Positions 28,589-37,798 of a stretch of DNA of 64,000 nt are shown here, piece after piece (the stretch's first letter is position 1; each line of letters starts with the position of its first letter). The DNA lies in assembly GCF_001477625.1 (NCBI RefSeq), contig NZ_CP013692.1:2418001-2482000 (forward strand). The letters are read 5' to 3'. Source of the DNA: Paucibacter sp. KCTC 42545 (GTDB taxonomy: Bacteria > Pseudomonadota > Gammaproteobacteria > Burkholderiales > Burkholderiaceae_C). Below the pieces are notes generated by a model. It searched no databases and was not told the DNA's origin. It saw nothing but the letters and a program-made list of their open reading frames with translations. Both the position numbers and the translations under genes were made by a program.

Positions 28589-30673
28589 TCAGAAGGCGAT
28601 GTTGCCGATGACCCAGATGCGGCTGTTCTTGGACTGACCATCGCTGTCTGTGTTCGCTGCCGTGGGATTGGGGTTGCTGCCCAGCTTGTTGGCATAGACC
28701 AGCCTGACGCTGCCTTGATCCAAATAGCTGACTTGAGCGCCAAAGCCTGCGCCATTGAGGGTGAAGTAATTGGGGCGGCCTGCGGGCAGCGCGTTCTGCC
28801 AGAGATCCTTGTACTGGCGTAGGCCGCCCGCATCGTAGAAGGCGAACAGCTGCATCTGGCCTTGAGGCAGGGGGAAGCTGTAGCGCAACTCGGCCGTGCC
28901 CAACCAGCCCTCGTCGCCCAAGCCCTCACCCACAGGGTAGGCGCGCACGCCGGTCGGGCCGCCGAGCTGGAACTTCTCGGCGCCGTCGAGATTGCGGCTC
29001 GCCAATTGCGCAGACAAGCTGGCGTAGAAAGACCAGGCCGGATCCGCCGCCAAGCGGGCCAGGCGGCTGAAGCCCGCATTGAGCTTGCCGAAGGAGCCGA
29101 TGCTGCGCGCGGTCTGGCGGTCCATCGCGGCCAGATCCGAGCCCTCAGGCACGCTCAAACGTCCCAGCGAGGCCGTGCCATTCCAGGCCCACTGGGCGCC
29201 GCTGCCATCCAAGGCATCGCCCATCCATGTCAGGCTGCCCACGTCGAGCGAGCGTGTCTGGCGCAGCGTGCCGACCACGCTGTTGTCGAGCCGCTTGATG
29301 TCCAGATTGGCCAGCAGCGTGCTGTTGCGGCGCACCGAGCGCTCTAAGGGCTGGCTGCCGAACAGCGAGAAGATGGTGCTGCGGCTGTTCAGGTCCAGGG
29401 CCGTCACGTCCTGGCCCAGGTTCATGCGCATATTCGACCAAGAGGCACCGAGCTTGCCGCCTTGCGGGCCCACCAGCAGCTGCGAGGCCAGCTTGACGCT
29501 GTCCATGCCCGAGGAATGGCTCAAATTCAGGCTGTACTGTTCGCCCAGCCCGGCCGGGCTGTTCAGGTTGACCAGGGCATTGCTGCGGCCGGTGCCGACG
29601 TACGGGCTGCCATGGTTGTCCGCCCATACCGAGCCACTGACCAATCGTGCCTCTTCCACCGTGGCCACGGCCTGTGTGCTGCCGGGCTGCTCGCCCGGGC
29701 TCAAAGCGGCGCGTGCGGACTTGATGCCCGGCACCTCGGCCGCCAGGCGCAGGGCGCGGTCCAGCTCCAGCGTGTTCAGCGGTTCACCTGGGCGCACCGC
29801 CGGCGCCAGCAGCTCTTCAATCACCTTGGCCTGCACACGCTCGCCAGCACCCTCGATCTTGAGCCCGCGCTGGCCCGGCGTGGCATCCACCAGGCCTTGC
29901 TGCACGGCAATCGTGACCTCGCCGCTGTCGATGCGCTGCGGCGGCAAATAGGCTTGGGCCAGGCCATAGCCCTTTTCTTGCAGCAGGCCGGCCACGGCTG
30001 CCGTGGCTTGGTCCAGTTGCTGCAGGGTCAGGGCGCGTTCGGCAAAAGGCTCCAGCTTGGCTTGAATCTCGGCGGCCGCGACTTGCACCACGCCGTCCAC
30101 CTTGAAAGTCTTGACGAAAACGCGTGGCTCGGCTTGTTGCGGCGGCGCCTCGGGAGCGGCGGGCGCTTGCGCGAGCCGGGTCGATGAAGGCGCTGGCGAC
30201 AGGCCTTGAATGGCGATGGCCACTTGACCGCCCTGCACCTGCGCCGTCGAGACTCGCACCTCGGCCTGCGGGTGGCCGTTTTCACGCAGGTACTGCGCCA
30301 CCGCATGCACGGCGGACTCGTACTCCGCAAAGCTCAGCTCACGCCCGGCCCAGGGCGCCAGCACCTTGTTCAGCTCCGTGCTGGAAACGCCCGAATCCCC
30401 CTCAAAGCGCAACTCACCCAGGGACATGCGCAGGCCACTCAGCCCCGTTTGCACACGCGGCTGATTGGCGCGGATCACGGTCTTGGCGGCCGGGCGCGGC
30501 AGAGCCGGGCGCTCATCGGCGCGGCGCAAGCTCTCTGCCACCACGCCCACATCCGGACGCTCCCCTTCCGGATTGGCTGCCGGCGCCAGCACCGGTGCAA
30601 ACATCAGCAAGGCGCAAGTCAGCTTGGCCTGCGAGTTAGCTTGTACTCCCGTTGGACGGTTCATTGTTTTCAT
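28589..30673 (-). CDS. TpsB/ShlB-FhaC family outer-membrane transporter with three POTRA-like segments
   Basis: A protein of about 694 residues. After a signal peptide (ending near APAAN) come three POTRA-like segments: about 100-175 (LGELRFEGDSGVS), about 190-270 (FVKTFKVDGVVQVA) and about 275-350 (GLKIEGAGERVQA). A 16-strand Omp85-type barrel follows, with the conserved L6-loop motif 'GGPTGVRAYPVGEG' and a terminal Phe. Classical FhaC has two POTRA domains, so a third is unusual. It should export the TpsA-like protein encoded 25 bp downstream. The start is the ATG at 30673; ATG 30664 or TTG 30688 are possible. Confidence 0.88.
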   Translation of the reverse strand: MKTMNRPTGVQANSQAKLTCALLMFAPVLAPAANPEGERPDVGVVAESLRRADERPALPRPAAKTVIRANQPRVQTGLSGLRMSLGELRFEGDSGVSSTELNKVLAPWAGRELSFAEYESAVHAVAQYLRENGHPQAEVRVSTAQVQGGQVAIAIQGLSPAPSSTRLAQAPAAPEAPPQQAEPRVFVKTFKVDGVVQVAAAEIQAKLEPFAERALTLQQLDQATAAVAGLLQEKGYGLAQAYLPPQRIDSGEVTIAVQQGLVDATPGQRGLKIEGAGERVQAKVIEELLAPAVRPGEPLNTLELDRALRLAAEVPGIKSARAALSPGEQPGSTQAVATVEEARLVSGSVWADNHGSPYVGTGRSNALVNLNSPAGLGEQYSLNLSHSSGMDSVKLASQLLVGPQGGKLGASWSNMRMNLGQDVTALDLNSRSTIFSLFGSQPLERSVRRNSTLLANLDIKRLDNSVVGTLRQTRSLDVGSLTWMGDALDGSGAQWAWNGTASLGRLSVPEGSDLAAMDRQTARSIGSFGKLNAGFSRLARLAADPAWSFYASLSAQLASRNLDGAEKFQLGGPTGVRAYPVGEGLGDEGWLGTAELRYSFPLPQGQMQLFAFYDAGGLRQYKDLWQNALPAGRPNYFTLNGAGFGAQVSYLDQGSVRLVYANKLGSNPNPTAANTDSDGQSKNSRIWVIGNIAF

Positions 30674-30709
30674 AGTTTTTAGGGTCAAAAGCGCTTATCT
30701 ATGTCAGGC

Positions 30710-31585
30710 TCAGCTGCGCGGGGCGCCGAACTGGATCTGGCAACGCTGGCCAGGAGGAATCAGATGATTGGGATTGGCGAGCTTCAGGCGCACGCGAAAG
30801 GTGTTGCTGGCGGCATCAATGACCCGGTCCACCTGGGTCGCTTGAGCGCGTACACGCCCACCGGCGAGCAGCAGCTGCACATCGTAGCTTTGGCCGACCT
30901 GGATACGGCCAAAACGGCTCGCCGGCACCACGGCTTCCACATGCAAGGGATCAATCTGGGCGATGCGGAAAATCCGCTCTTGTTTGACCAAATCGCCACG
31001 GTTGCGCAGGCGGTCCACGATGACGCCGTTGATGGGGCTGACCACCGCGCGCAGCTTGAGCTGCTCTTGGCGTTCTTTGAGTTCCAGCTCGGCGATTTGC
31101 AACTCGGTGCTGAGCTCATCGAGCTCATGCTGAGAGATCAGCTCCTTGCGATGCAATTCCTCGTTACGGGCGCGCTTGCGGGCGCCAAACTCGGCCTTGG
31201 CCGCTTGCAAATCGGCGGCCGCCTGCTCCACGCCGGAGCTCAAGCGCGCCAAGACCTGGCCGACACGAACCATATCGCCGCGGTCGGCATAAATGCCCTC
31301 CAGCACCCCATCGACCGGCGTGCCCACATTGACCTCTTGCGAGGGCTCGATCAGGCACAAGGTCTCTGCAATAGGCATAGGCGCTGCAACCCCGGCCGCA
31401 TTCAGCCGGGCCAGATCCGCCGGGCTCAACATCGGCTGCGCCTGCGAATCCGGCGTAGGTCCAAAAGACAAACCCACAGCCAGTGCCAGCAGCGCCAGGC
31501 TGCGCGAAAGCACTTGAGCGCCCGGCAAAGCTGGTGCCAGCGCACTGGCGGAAGCATGACCCTGAGGGGTCGGCAAATTCATCAT
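30710..31585 (-). CDS. HlyD/RND-type periplasmic adaptor protein
   Basis: A protein of about 291 residues. An N-terminal hydrophobic segment ('SLALLALAVGLSFG') serves as signal or anchor. Two lipoyl half-motifs ('GTPVDGVLEGIYADRGDMV' and 'VVSPINGVIVDRL') flank a helical hairpin of about 65 residues rich in Glu/Leu/Lys, followed by the beta-barrel part 'RIAQIDPLHVEAVVP' and a short end. This is the adaptor architecture that links inner-membrane machines to TolC-type channels. The ATG at 31585 has GGAG five bases upstream; a GTG at 31588 shares a base with the SecA-like stop. It sits directly after the SecA paralogue and before tpsB. Confidence 0.87.
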   Translation of the reverse strand: MMNLPTPQGHASASALAPALPGAQVLSRSLALLALAVGLSFGPTPDSQAQPMLSPADLARLNAAGVAAPMPIAETLCLIEPSQEVNVGTPVDGVLEGIYADRGDMVRVGQVLARLSSGVEQAAADLQAAKAEFGARKRARNEELHRKELISQHELDELSTELQIAELELKERQEQLKLRAVVSPINGVIVDRLRNRGDLVKQERIFRIAQIDPLHVEAVVPASRFGRIQVGQSYDVQLLLAGGRVRAQATQVDRVIDAASNTFRVRLKLANPNHLIPPGQRCQIQFGAPRS

Positions 31586-31587
31586 CA

Positions 31588-33579
31588 CTACTCCATTTGT
31601 CCACTGAACGACAGCGACTGCCGGGTCTGGAAGTCGGTCTTCAAAAGATTGCGCCGCACGCGGCCATGTTCACGTTCCTTGCGCGCCTGGGCGCGGCGAT
31701 ACAGCCACAAGCCAAGGCGCTGCGCCTGGCGCTGACCCGGGTGCTTCAAAAGCACCTGGCGCAGCGTGTCCAGCAAGCGGCTGGGGCGCTGCGCCAGCAA
31801 CTCATCGTCCAAGCTGAGCAAGGCCTCCCAGCTGCCGGGATCGCCCTGGCGGGCACAGCGACCGATCAGCTGGCGATCAACGCGGGCATTGTCATGACGC
31901 TCAGTCAGGATGGTGTGCAAGCCACCCGCTGCGCGTGCGGCTTCGCTGAGCGGCACATCCGTGCCGCGCCCGGCCATATTGGTGGCAATGGTGATGCGCC
32001 CGGCCTGGCCGGCAGCCTCGACGATGGCGGCCTCGTCGGCATCCTGTTTGGCATTGAGCACCACATGCGGCAGACCATGCGCATGCAAAACGGCGCTGAG
32101 TGCCTCCGAGGCAGCGATCGAGCGTGTGCCCACCAGTACCGGCTGACCCAGCGCCAGGCGCCGCCGCAGCGCTTGCGCCACGGCTTCCCACTTCAGCGCC
32201 ATCGTCGCCAACAGCTGCTCGCCTTGCGCCTGGCGCAAAGAGGGCTTGCGTGGCGGCACCCGGGTGACGGCCGGGCCGAACACCGCTTCGATCTCGGCCG
32301 CCACTTCGCGGCATGTGCCGGTCATGCCGGCCAAACGCAGATAGCGGCGGAAGAAGAGCTGATAGCTGATGCGCGCCAGGGTCTCGCGCGCGGCAGACTG
32401 GTCCACGCCTTCCTTGACCTCCACCATCTGATGCAGGCCGCGCTCCCAGGAGCGATCCGCCATCACCCGGCCGGTGTTCTCGTCAACGATCTGCACCTTG
32501 CCCTCATGCACGATGTAATGCACATCGCGTTGATAGACATGCAGCGCGGTGAGCGCTTGCAGCACCGCCTCTTCGCTGCGCAGCGGCGCATGCCAGACCG
32601 GCGGCAAGACCGGCAGGCAGGCGCGCAAGTGATCGCGACCGGCCGGCGTCAAGCGGACCTGCCCGGCCTCCAAAAACGCATGCTCAGGCAGGCGCAGCTG
32701 TTCGGCCAGCGCCATGGCCTGAATGGCATAGGCCTGAGCGGCAGGGTCGGCACGCTGGGCCGACAGAATCAGCGGCGTGCGCGCCTCGTCGATGAAGATG
32801 CTGTCCGCCTCGTCGACGATGGCGAAGTGCAGGCCGCGCAAGGTGGTGGGGCGCTGGCCTTGCAGGTTCAGCATGCGCGCCAGCGCCATGGGCAGAGCCT
32901 GCATGCGCTCTTCCAGATGCTGGCGGTCGCGCAAATAGTCGAACACCACGGTCTTGTTGCTGCAGTAGACGATGTCGGCGCGGTAGGCGAGGCGGCGTGC
33001 GGACTCGTCCATGGCCTCCAGCACCACATCGCTGCTCAAGCCCAAGGCCTCGTACAGCGGGCGCAAACTGTCACGGTCGCGCTCGGCCAGGTAGTCGTTC
33101 ACCGTGATCACATGCACCGCCAAGCCACCCAAGGCGGCGGCTGCGGCGGCCAGGCTGGCGGTGAGCGTCTTGCCCTCACCCGTGTCCATCTCCAGCACGC
33201 GGGCGCGCAGCATGACGTAAGCGCCCTTGAGCTGGGTGTCGAAATGCGCCAGGCCCAGGCTGCGCTGGGACTGCAGGCGAATCAGCGCAAACGCCTTGGC
33301 GCACAGCGCCGGCGTAAAGCCTTGGCGCCCCAGGGCCAGGCGCAACTCCGCGATCTGTGCGCGCCAAGCTTCAGCGGGCAGTCCTTCGAGTTCTGCCGAG
33401 GCGCGATGAACGGCGGCAACAAAACGGTTCAAGCTGCGTGCCGACAACTGATCGCGGCGCAGCAGATGTCGGGCGCACCAGTCGGCCGTACGGTCCCAGA
33501 CGGAGATCTCACCCCAGTCGCGGCGCTGTGCATAAGGATCGGCCCGGAAGCCGAGCGCAAAAGGCTGGGTGCGCTGCAT
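31588..33579 (-). CDS. Shortened SecA-paralogue ATPase
   Basis: A 663-residue SecA-family motor. The Q-motif-like 'HFDTQLKGAYVM' is followed by the Walker A MDTGEGKT (131-138), then 'NDYLAERD', 'VYCSNKTVVFDYLRD', the DEAD-type 'IVDEADSIFIDEARTPLI', a PPXD-like region with 'IVDENTGRVMADRSW', and motor domain 2 with 'LRLAGMTGTC', 'TNMAGRGTD' and 'QLIGRCARQGDPGS'. After the last motif only about 100 residues remain, so the helical scaffold/wing (HSD/HWD) and C-terminal zinc region of housekeeping SecA (about 900 residues) are largely missing. It overlaps the upstream M50-HlyD gene by one base. It is probably an accessory motor for the giant protein of this operon; partner channel unknown. Confidence 0.9.
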   Translation of the reverse strand: MQRTQPFALGFRADPYAQRRDWGEISVWDRTADWCARHLLRRDQLSARSLNRFVAAVHRASAELEGLPAEAWRAQIAELRLALGRQGFTPALCAKAFALIRLQSQRSLGLAHFDTQLKGAYVMLRARVLEMDTGEGKTLTASLAAAAAALGGLAVHVITVNDYLAERDRDSLRPLYEALGLSSDVVLEAMDESARRLAYRADIVYCSNKTVVFDYLRDRQHLEERMQALPMALARMLNLQGQRPTTLRGLHFAIVDEADSIFIDEARTPLILSAQRADPAAQAYAIQAMALAEQLRLPEHAFLEAGQVRLTPAGRDHLRACLPVLPPVWHAPLRSEEAVLQALTALHVYQRDVHYIVHEGKVQIVDENTGRVMADRSWERGLHQMVEVKEGVDQSAARETLARISYQLFFRRYLRLAGMTGTCREVAAEIEAVFGPAVTRVPPRKPSLRQAQGEQLLATMALKWEAVAQALRRRLALGQPVLVGTRSIAASEALSAVLHAHGLPHVVLNAKQDADEAAIVEAAGQAGRITIATNMAGRGTDVPLSEAARAAGGLHTILTERHDNARVDRQLIGRCARQGDPGSWEALLSLDDELLAQRPSRLLDTLRQVLLKHPGQRQAQRLGLWLYRRAQARKEREHGRVRRNLLKTDFQTRQSLSFSGQME

Positions 33580-35750
33580 CAGGTGGCGAAACTACGAAGG
33601 AAGAGTTGACGCAGCGGGCGGTACCACTGACGCGCCAGCGGCTCATGCGGATGCACGAACTGCACATGCACGCGCTGCCCCACCGCACTGGGCAATTCAT
33701 TGCCCAGCAAGCGCAATTCAAACTGGAACAGGCTGTTCAAGGTTTGCGGGCCCTGGCCCGCCTGATCCTTGGCCGGGTCAAGACCAATGCTGCCGCCGCC
33801 CTGCAAAGCCAGGGCCATGCTGGGCAGCTGGTTGGTGGCCGCAGGGACCTCGCGGTCCAGGCTGGCGGCCAATAAACGGCCGACATTCTCAACACTGCGC
33901 AGCTCCACGCGGCTGGTGCGGGTGCGCACCTGATCCACATCGCCCTGCCCCACCACGGCCAGCAAGCTGAAGCTGCGCGGCTGCAGCACATAGGCGAGTT
34001 GCTCGCCCCGCTCAAAGAAGCGGCCTGGATAGTCCTGCGGCGAAGCCATCACAAACTGCCCGGCCACCGGGCTGGTAATGGCCAGCTGCTCGCGGCGCTG
34101 GCGCAAATCAGCCAGGCGCTGGCGCACATGGCGCAACTCGGCTTCTTGCACCTGGGCTTGCAGGCGATCCATGGCCTGCGCCTGGGCCAGGCGGGCCTCG
34201 ATCTCCCGGCGCTTGGCATCGGCCTGCGCCAGCTGTGCGTCCAACTCAGGATCACTGCAGCCCAGCAGCGCCTGCCCGGCAGCCACCTGGGCGCCGGGCG
34301 CCACCAAAAGCTCGGTGCCAAAACATGCATGGCTGGCGCGGGCGCGGGATTGCTCGGGCATCCAGATCACGCCCTCGGTATTGGTCCATGACGGCACGGG
34401 CACCAGGAAAACGATCGCCGCCAAGCCGGAAGTCAAACCCAGGCTCAGCGTCCAGGCCCAGCCGCGCCGCCCGTCCAAGGAAGGATGGGCCCAGAGGTAT
34501 TTGAGGTGCTTGACCAGCGGTGCGCCCACCGTGCCCCAGGCCGACCAAATCGCCAGCAGCACGCCGATAAAAAAGAACTGCTGGGCCACCATCAGCACAA
34601 TGGCCACGGCCACCGTCATGCGGTAGACGAAAGAGCCCAGGCAATAGCTCAGCAACCAAGGCGCCTCGCGCTGCGTCAGCGGGGGATGGAACTGGGTGGC
34701 GGGTTGATCCGCACCGATGCGGAACAAGTGGCGCTTGATCAAATGGCCGAGGTATTGATTGGCGCGCTGGCCGAGGTTGGGGATCTCCAACCAGTCCGCC
34801 AGCACGTAATAGCCGTCAAAGCGCAGCAAGGGATTGGCGTTGAAGATCACCGTGCTGACGCCGGCGGCCACCAACACCTGATGCAAAAAGGCTTTGCCCA
34901 CACCCGGTTGCGCCTGCGCCCACAGCCACAAGGCCAGCGAGGCCACCGCCATTTCGGCCATCATGCCGGCCAAGCCCACGATCATGCGCTGGCGCTTGGA
35001 CACCAAGGCCGTCGACTGGCTGGCGTCCACATAGGGCACAGGCACGGCCACCAGAAACATCAGCCCCATTTCATGGCAACTGTTGCCGAAGAGCTTGAGC
35101 GCCAGGCCATGACCCAGCTCGTGAATGATCTTCAGCACCGGGAAGGCCACGGCCAGCAGCAATATGTTTTCGCTGGTGAAGATGCGGGTGCTGATGTCGG
35201 CACTGAGTTCTTCCCAGTGCAAGGCCGCGCCCACCAGGCCCGAGCCCACCAGGGCCAACCACGCCAGGCCCAGCCAGGGCAGCAGCCCGGCCGGCAGGCA
35301 GCGGGCCACGGCACTCAAGAAACGATCCGGATCCCAGAGCGGCAATTTCAGCGAGAGCGGATTGCCCAGGTATTGCTTCAGCCGCGCCCAGCCGAGCTTG
35401 CGCCGGCGCGTGTCCAAATCCTCCAAATCGGGCTTGCGCTCGCTCAGCAGCACATTGGCCTGATGCAGCTGGGTCAAGAGCTGCAGGACTTCGTCTTGCG
35501 TCGGCGCCGCATCCCCCAGGTTCTCGCAGCACAGCGCCCAGATCTGCGCCAGGGTGCGCTGCCCGTCCATCAGCGCAACAATTCGATGCGCCTCGGGGTT
35601 GAGGCGCATGAAGCGCCCGCTGGCCTGGTCTTGCAGCACATACCAGCGCTTGCCGCGGTAGTGATGCCGGGTCAGACGGGCATGGCCGCGCAGCTGCGGC
35701 CGCATCTCGGCCACGCGATACCAGGCGGATGAAAACAGGCTTGAGCTCAT
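33579..35750 (-). CDS. PqqD-like / M50 site-2-type metalloprotease / HlyD fusion protein
   Basis: A 723-residue inner-membrane protein. Residues about 30-105 resemble a PqqD/RRE-like peptide-binding domain ('GRFMRLNPEAHRIVALMDG'). Several membrane helices follow, with the M50 zinc motif HELGH (210-214) and the second ligand region NPLLRFDGYY (306-315). More helices lie up to about 460, and a periplasmic HlyD-like part (about 470-690) has a coiled coil rich in Gln/Arg/Ala between 'GTELLVAPGAQV' and 'AITSPVAGQFV'. It could recognise, process or gate an exported protein. Seven bases separate it from the upstream GAF-HlyD gene and its stop overlaps the SecA-like start. Protease activity is plausible because all ligands are kept. 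Confidence 0.88.
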   Translation of the reverse strand: MSSSLFSSAWYRVAEMRPQLRGHARLTRHHYRGKRWYVLQDQASGRFMRLNPEAHRIVALMDGQRTLAQIWALCCENLGDAAPTQDEVLQLLTQLHQANVLLSERKPDLEDLDTRRRKLGWARLKQYLGNPLSLKLPLWDPDRFLSAVARCLPAGLLPWLGLAWLALVGSGLVGAALHWEELSADISTRIFTSENILLLAVAFPVLKIIHELGHGLALKLFGNSCHEMGLMFLVAVPVPYVDASQSTALVSKRQRMIVGLAGMMAEMAVASLALWLWAQAQPGVGKAFLHQVLVAAGVSTVIFNANPLLRFDGYYVLADWLEIPNLGQRANQYLGHLIKRHLFRIGADQPATQFHPPLTQREAPWLLSYCLGSFVYRMTVAVAIVLMVAQQFFFIGVLLAIWSAWGTVGAPLVKHLKYLWAHPSLDGRRGWAWTLSLGLTSGLAAIVFLVPVPSWTNTEGVIWMPEQSRARASHACFGTELLVAPGAQVAAGQALLGCSDPELDAQLAQADAKRREIEARLAQAQAMDRLQAQVQEAELRHVRQRLADLRQRREQLAITSPVAGQFVMASPQDYPGRFFERGEQLAYVLQPRSFSLLAVVGQGDVDQVRTRTSRVELRSVENVGRLLAASLDREVPAATNQLPSMALALQGGGSIGLDPAKDQAGQGPQTLNSLFQFELRLLGNELPSAVGQRVHVQFVHPHEPLARQWYRPLRQLFLRSFAT

Positions 35751-35757
35751 GCTTTGC

Positions 35758-37716
35758 TCACAGGCCCAACCATTGCCACAGCTTCAGACGTAACCAGTCC
35801 GACATGCGGTGGGTCCAAATCCAAACCAAACGGCGCTCACCCATATCGATCTTGCCCAAGCCTTCCATGCCGGGCCGCAGCTGGGCTTGGCGCACCGCTT
35901 CGGGCGGCAAGTCCAGCACGGCTTCGACGCGGAACTGGTTATGGCCGTCCTTGGCCTGGGCAACCGGCGTCAGCAAGCGCACGGTGAAGGGGTAGGTGCG
36001 GCCGGGCATGGCGGTCAGCATCAACTCGCCCCGCTGCCCCACAGCGACCAAGTCCACATCGGCCTCATCCACCAGCAAGATCACGCGGTAGGCGTCCAGC
36101 GGCGAGATCTCGAACAGGCTTTGCCCTTTCTTCAGCGCCGCACCCAGGCTTTGCGAAAGGTCGCCGCTGACCACCAAGCCGTCCAGCGGCGCGCGAATGG
36201 CGCTGCGTGCGGCCATGGCCTCGGACAAGCGGCGCTGCGCAGCGGCCTGAGCAATCTGCGCCATCGAAATTTGAATCTGCGCCAGGCTGTGCTGCGCCTG
36301 CGCCTCTTGCGCCTGCTTGGCGTACTGGGTTTGCTGGCTGCTCCACTTCTCAGCCTCCAGGCGCATATCGCGATCATCCAGCGAGGCCATCACCTGGCCC
36401 TGCCGCACCACATCACCGGCACGCACCAGGGAGCTGGCCACAAAACCGTCAAAGGGCGCGGCCACCACGCGGCGGACTTGCCCTTCCAGCGCCGCATGGG
36501 ACGCCACGCGGAAAGGACCGGTGGCCGTGGCGAGGAACAGCGCCGCCACCGCCAAGCCCAAAGCACCCAGCTTGCGCAAGGCATGGCGCGGGCCAAACAG
36601 GGCACGCGCCTGCGACTCGATGCCATCGCGCCAGCGCAAATACCAGGCGCGCCGGGCATGGCGCTTTTCCAGCAAGAGCCGGCCCAGCAAAGGCGGCAGG
36701 CCCTCGGCCATTTGCAAACTCAGGGGATCGGGCGTCTTGCCCGCCCATTCAAACAAGATCACGCCATAAGCGTGACGGCCCAACTCGGCTTCCTTGGGCT
36801 GGAAAAAGGGCACCGACAGCAGCGTGTCCGTGCCGAAACCGCGGCCCAGTTGTTGATGCTCGCGGTGCACAACGGCGGTGGCTTGATCCGGCGCGGCTTG
36901 AGAAATAGGGTCGCTTTGGCCCACCTGCTCGCCACGCCAGAGAACCGGGCAGGCTTGATCGCAAGCCTCATCCATGGCGGCCTCAATGGCATGGGCCAGG
37001 TCCAGCCGGCGGGAAAAGTCCGCCGCGTTGGACAGGGCTTGCAGACGCACGCGTCGGCCGTTGCCAAAGCCGATGGAGACGCGGTCGCAGCCCAGGCGCT
37101 GCGCGGCTTCGTTCACGGCGGTGTTGCAGGCGGCCTGGGGGTCGCTGCAACTCAGCACCGCCACCAGCAACTCCAGGGCCAGCAGCATGCGCTCGCGCAA
37201 GGCGTCCTGCTCGTGCTCGCCAAGGTCTGCACGTTCGCCAGATCCTGCAAGCCCCTGACCCTGACCCAATAGCCAGCCAAAGCCCCAGCGCAACCAGTCT
37301 TGCGCATGACGCGGCACCTGCCCGGCCGGGAAGACCAAGCCAACCACGCCGTGCAAGACCGGCACAGCGGCGCCCGGCTCTCGCGCCTGCACGCCCACTT
37401 GATCCAGCAGCGGCATGGCCAACATGCCTTGACGATTCAGCGGCATGCGAACGGCCAGGGCCTCTTCGCACAAACTGGTCAGCGCCGGGCTGGGGGCTTG
37501 TTGCAAAGGCCACAGCGCGGCGGGCTGCAGCTCACCCGGGTTCGCGTCCAGATGGCGCCCGTCGAGCACCAGCACGGCCTCGCTGACACCCGGCTGCAGG
37601 CCTTGCACCAGGGTGTGGAGCCAGGCCGCGTGAAAGGCCTGGCGATCGCCCGCACGAGGGCCGTCCAGCAGCAATTGCCAGACCGGTGCGGCGACGAAGG
37701 AAGAGGACGCGAGCAT
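35758..37716 (-). CDS. GAF-domain / HlyD membrane-fusion protein
   Basis: A 652-residue protein of unusual make-up. About 380 N-terminal cytosolic residues include a GAF-like region (about 180-350, 'RMLLALELLVAVLSC', 'RLGCDRVSIGFGNG', 'TLLSVPFF'). One membrane helix follows (383-400, 'LGALGLAVAALFLATATGPF'), then a HlyD adaptor with the lipoyl lead 'VVAAPFDGFVASSLVRAGDVV', a coiled coil, 'RSAIRAPLDGLVVSGDLSQ' and the barrel part. It may couple an internal signal to assembly of the export channel. The ATG at 37716 lacks a good ribosome-binding site. It follows the DUF3467 gene by 82 bp. Confidence 0.85.
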   Translation of the reverse strand: MLASSSFVAAPVWQLLLDGPRAGDRQAFHAAWLHTLVQGLQPGVSEAVLVLDGRHLDANPGELQPAALWPLQQAPSPALTSLCEEALAVRMPLNRQGMLAMPLLDQVGVQAREPGAAVPVLHGVVGLVFPAGQVPRHAQDWLRWGFGWLLGQGQGLAGSGERADLGEHEQDALRERMLLALELLVAVLSCSDPQAACNTAVNEAAQRLGCDRVSIGFGNGRRVRLQALSNAADFSRRLDLAHAIEAAMDEACDQACPVLWRGEQVGQSDPISQAAPDQATAVVHREHQQLGRGFGTDTLLSVPFFQPKEAELGRHAYGVILFEWAGKTPDPLSLQMAEGLPPLLGRLLLEKRHARRAWYLRWRDGIESQARALFGPRHALRKLGALGLAVAALFLATATGPFRVASHAALEGQVRRVVAAPFDGFVASSLVRAGDVVRQGQVMASLDDRDMRLEAEKWSSQQTQYAKQAQEAQAQHSLAQIQISMAQIAQAAAQRRLSEAMAARSAIRAPLDGLVVSGDLSQSLGAALKKGQSLFEISPLDAYRVILLVDEADVDLVAVGQRGELMLTAMPGRTYPFTVRLLTPVAQAKDGHNQFRVEAVLDLPPEAVRQAQLRPGMEGLGKIDMGERRLVWIWTHRMSDWLRLKLWQWLGL

Positions 37717-37798
37717 GAAGACCGTCAGAAAAGAAAGGGAAATCGGCCGCCGCGGGCGCTCGCCTGCGCGAGTGCCCTTGGGCTAGCCATCTGCGTCT

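Noticed and set aside
20344..28611. An open frame of 2,755 codons on the plus strand opposite the TpsA-like gene
   Set aside because: It mirrors the repeats of the sense gene, is rich in Gln/His/Arg/Ala without any recognisable domain, and starts inside the yicC terminator. Long antisense frames are expected in repetitive GC-rich coding DNA.
28564..29079. Upstream extension of the TpsA-like frame to 29079
   Set aside because: It lies within the TpsB coding region and lacks a signal peptide; the MSKNSH start at 28563 gives a proper long signal peptide followed by the TPS domain.
31483..37272. Long plus-strand frames opposite the SecA-like, M50 and GAF-HlyD genes
   Set aside because: The minus-strand frames carry intact catalytic motifs, whereas the plus-strand translations are His/Gln/Arg-rich shadows.
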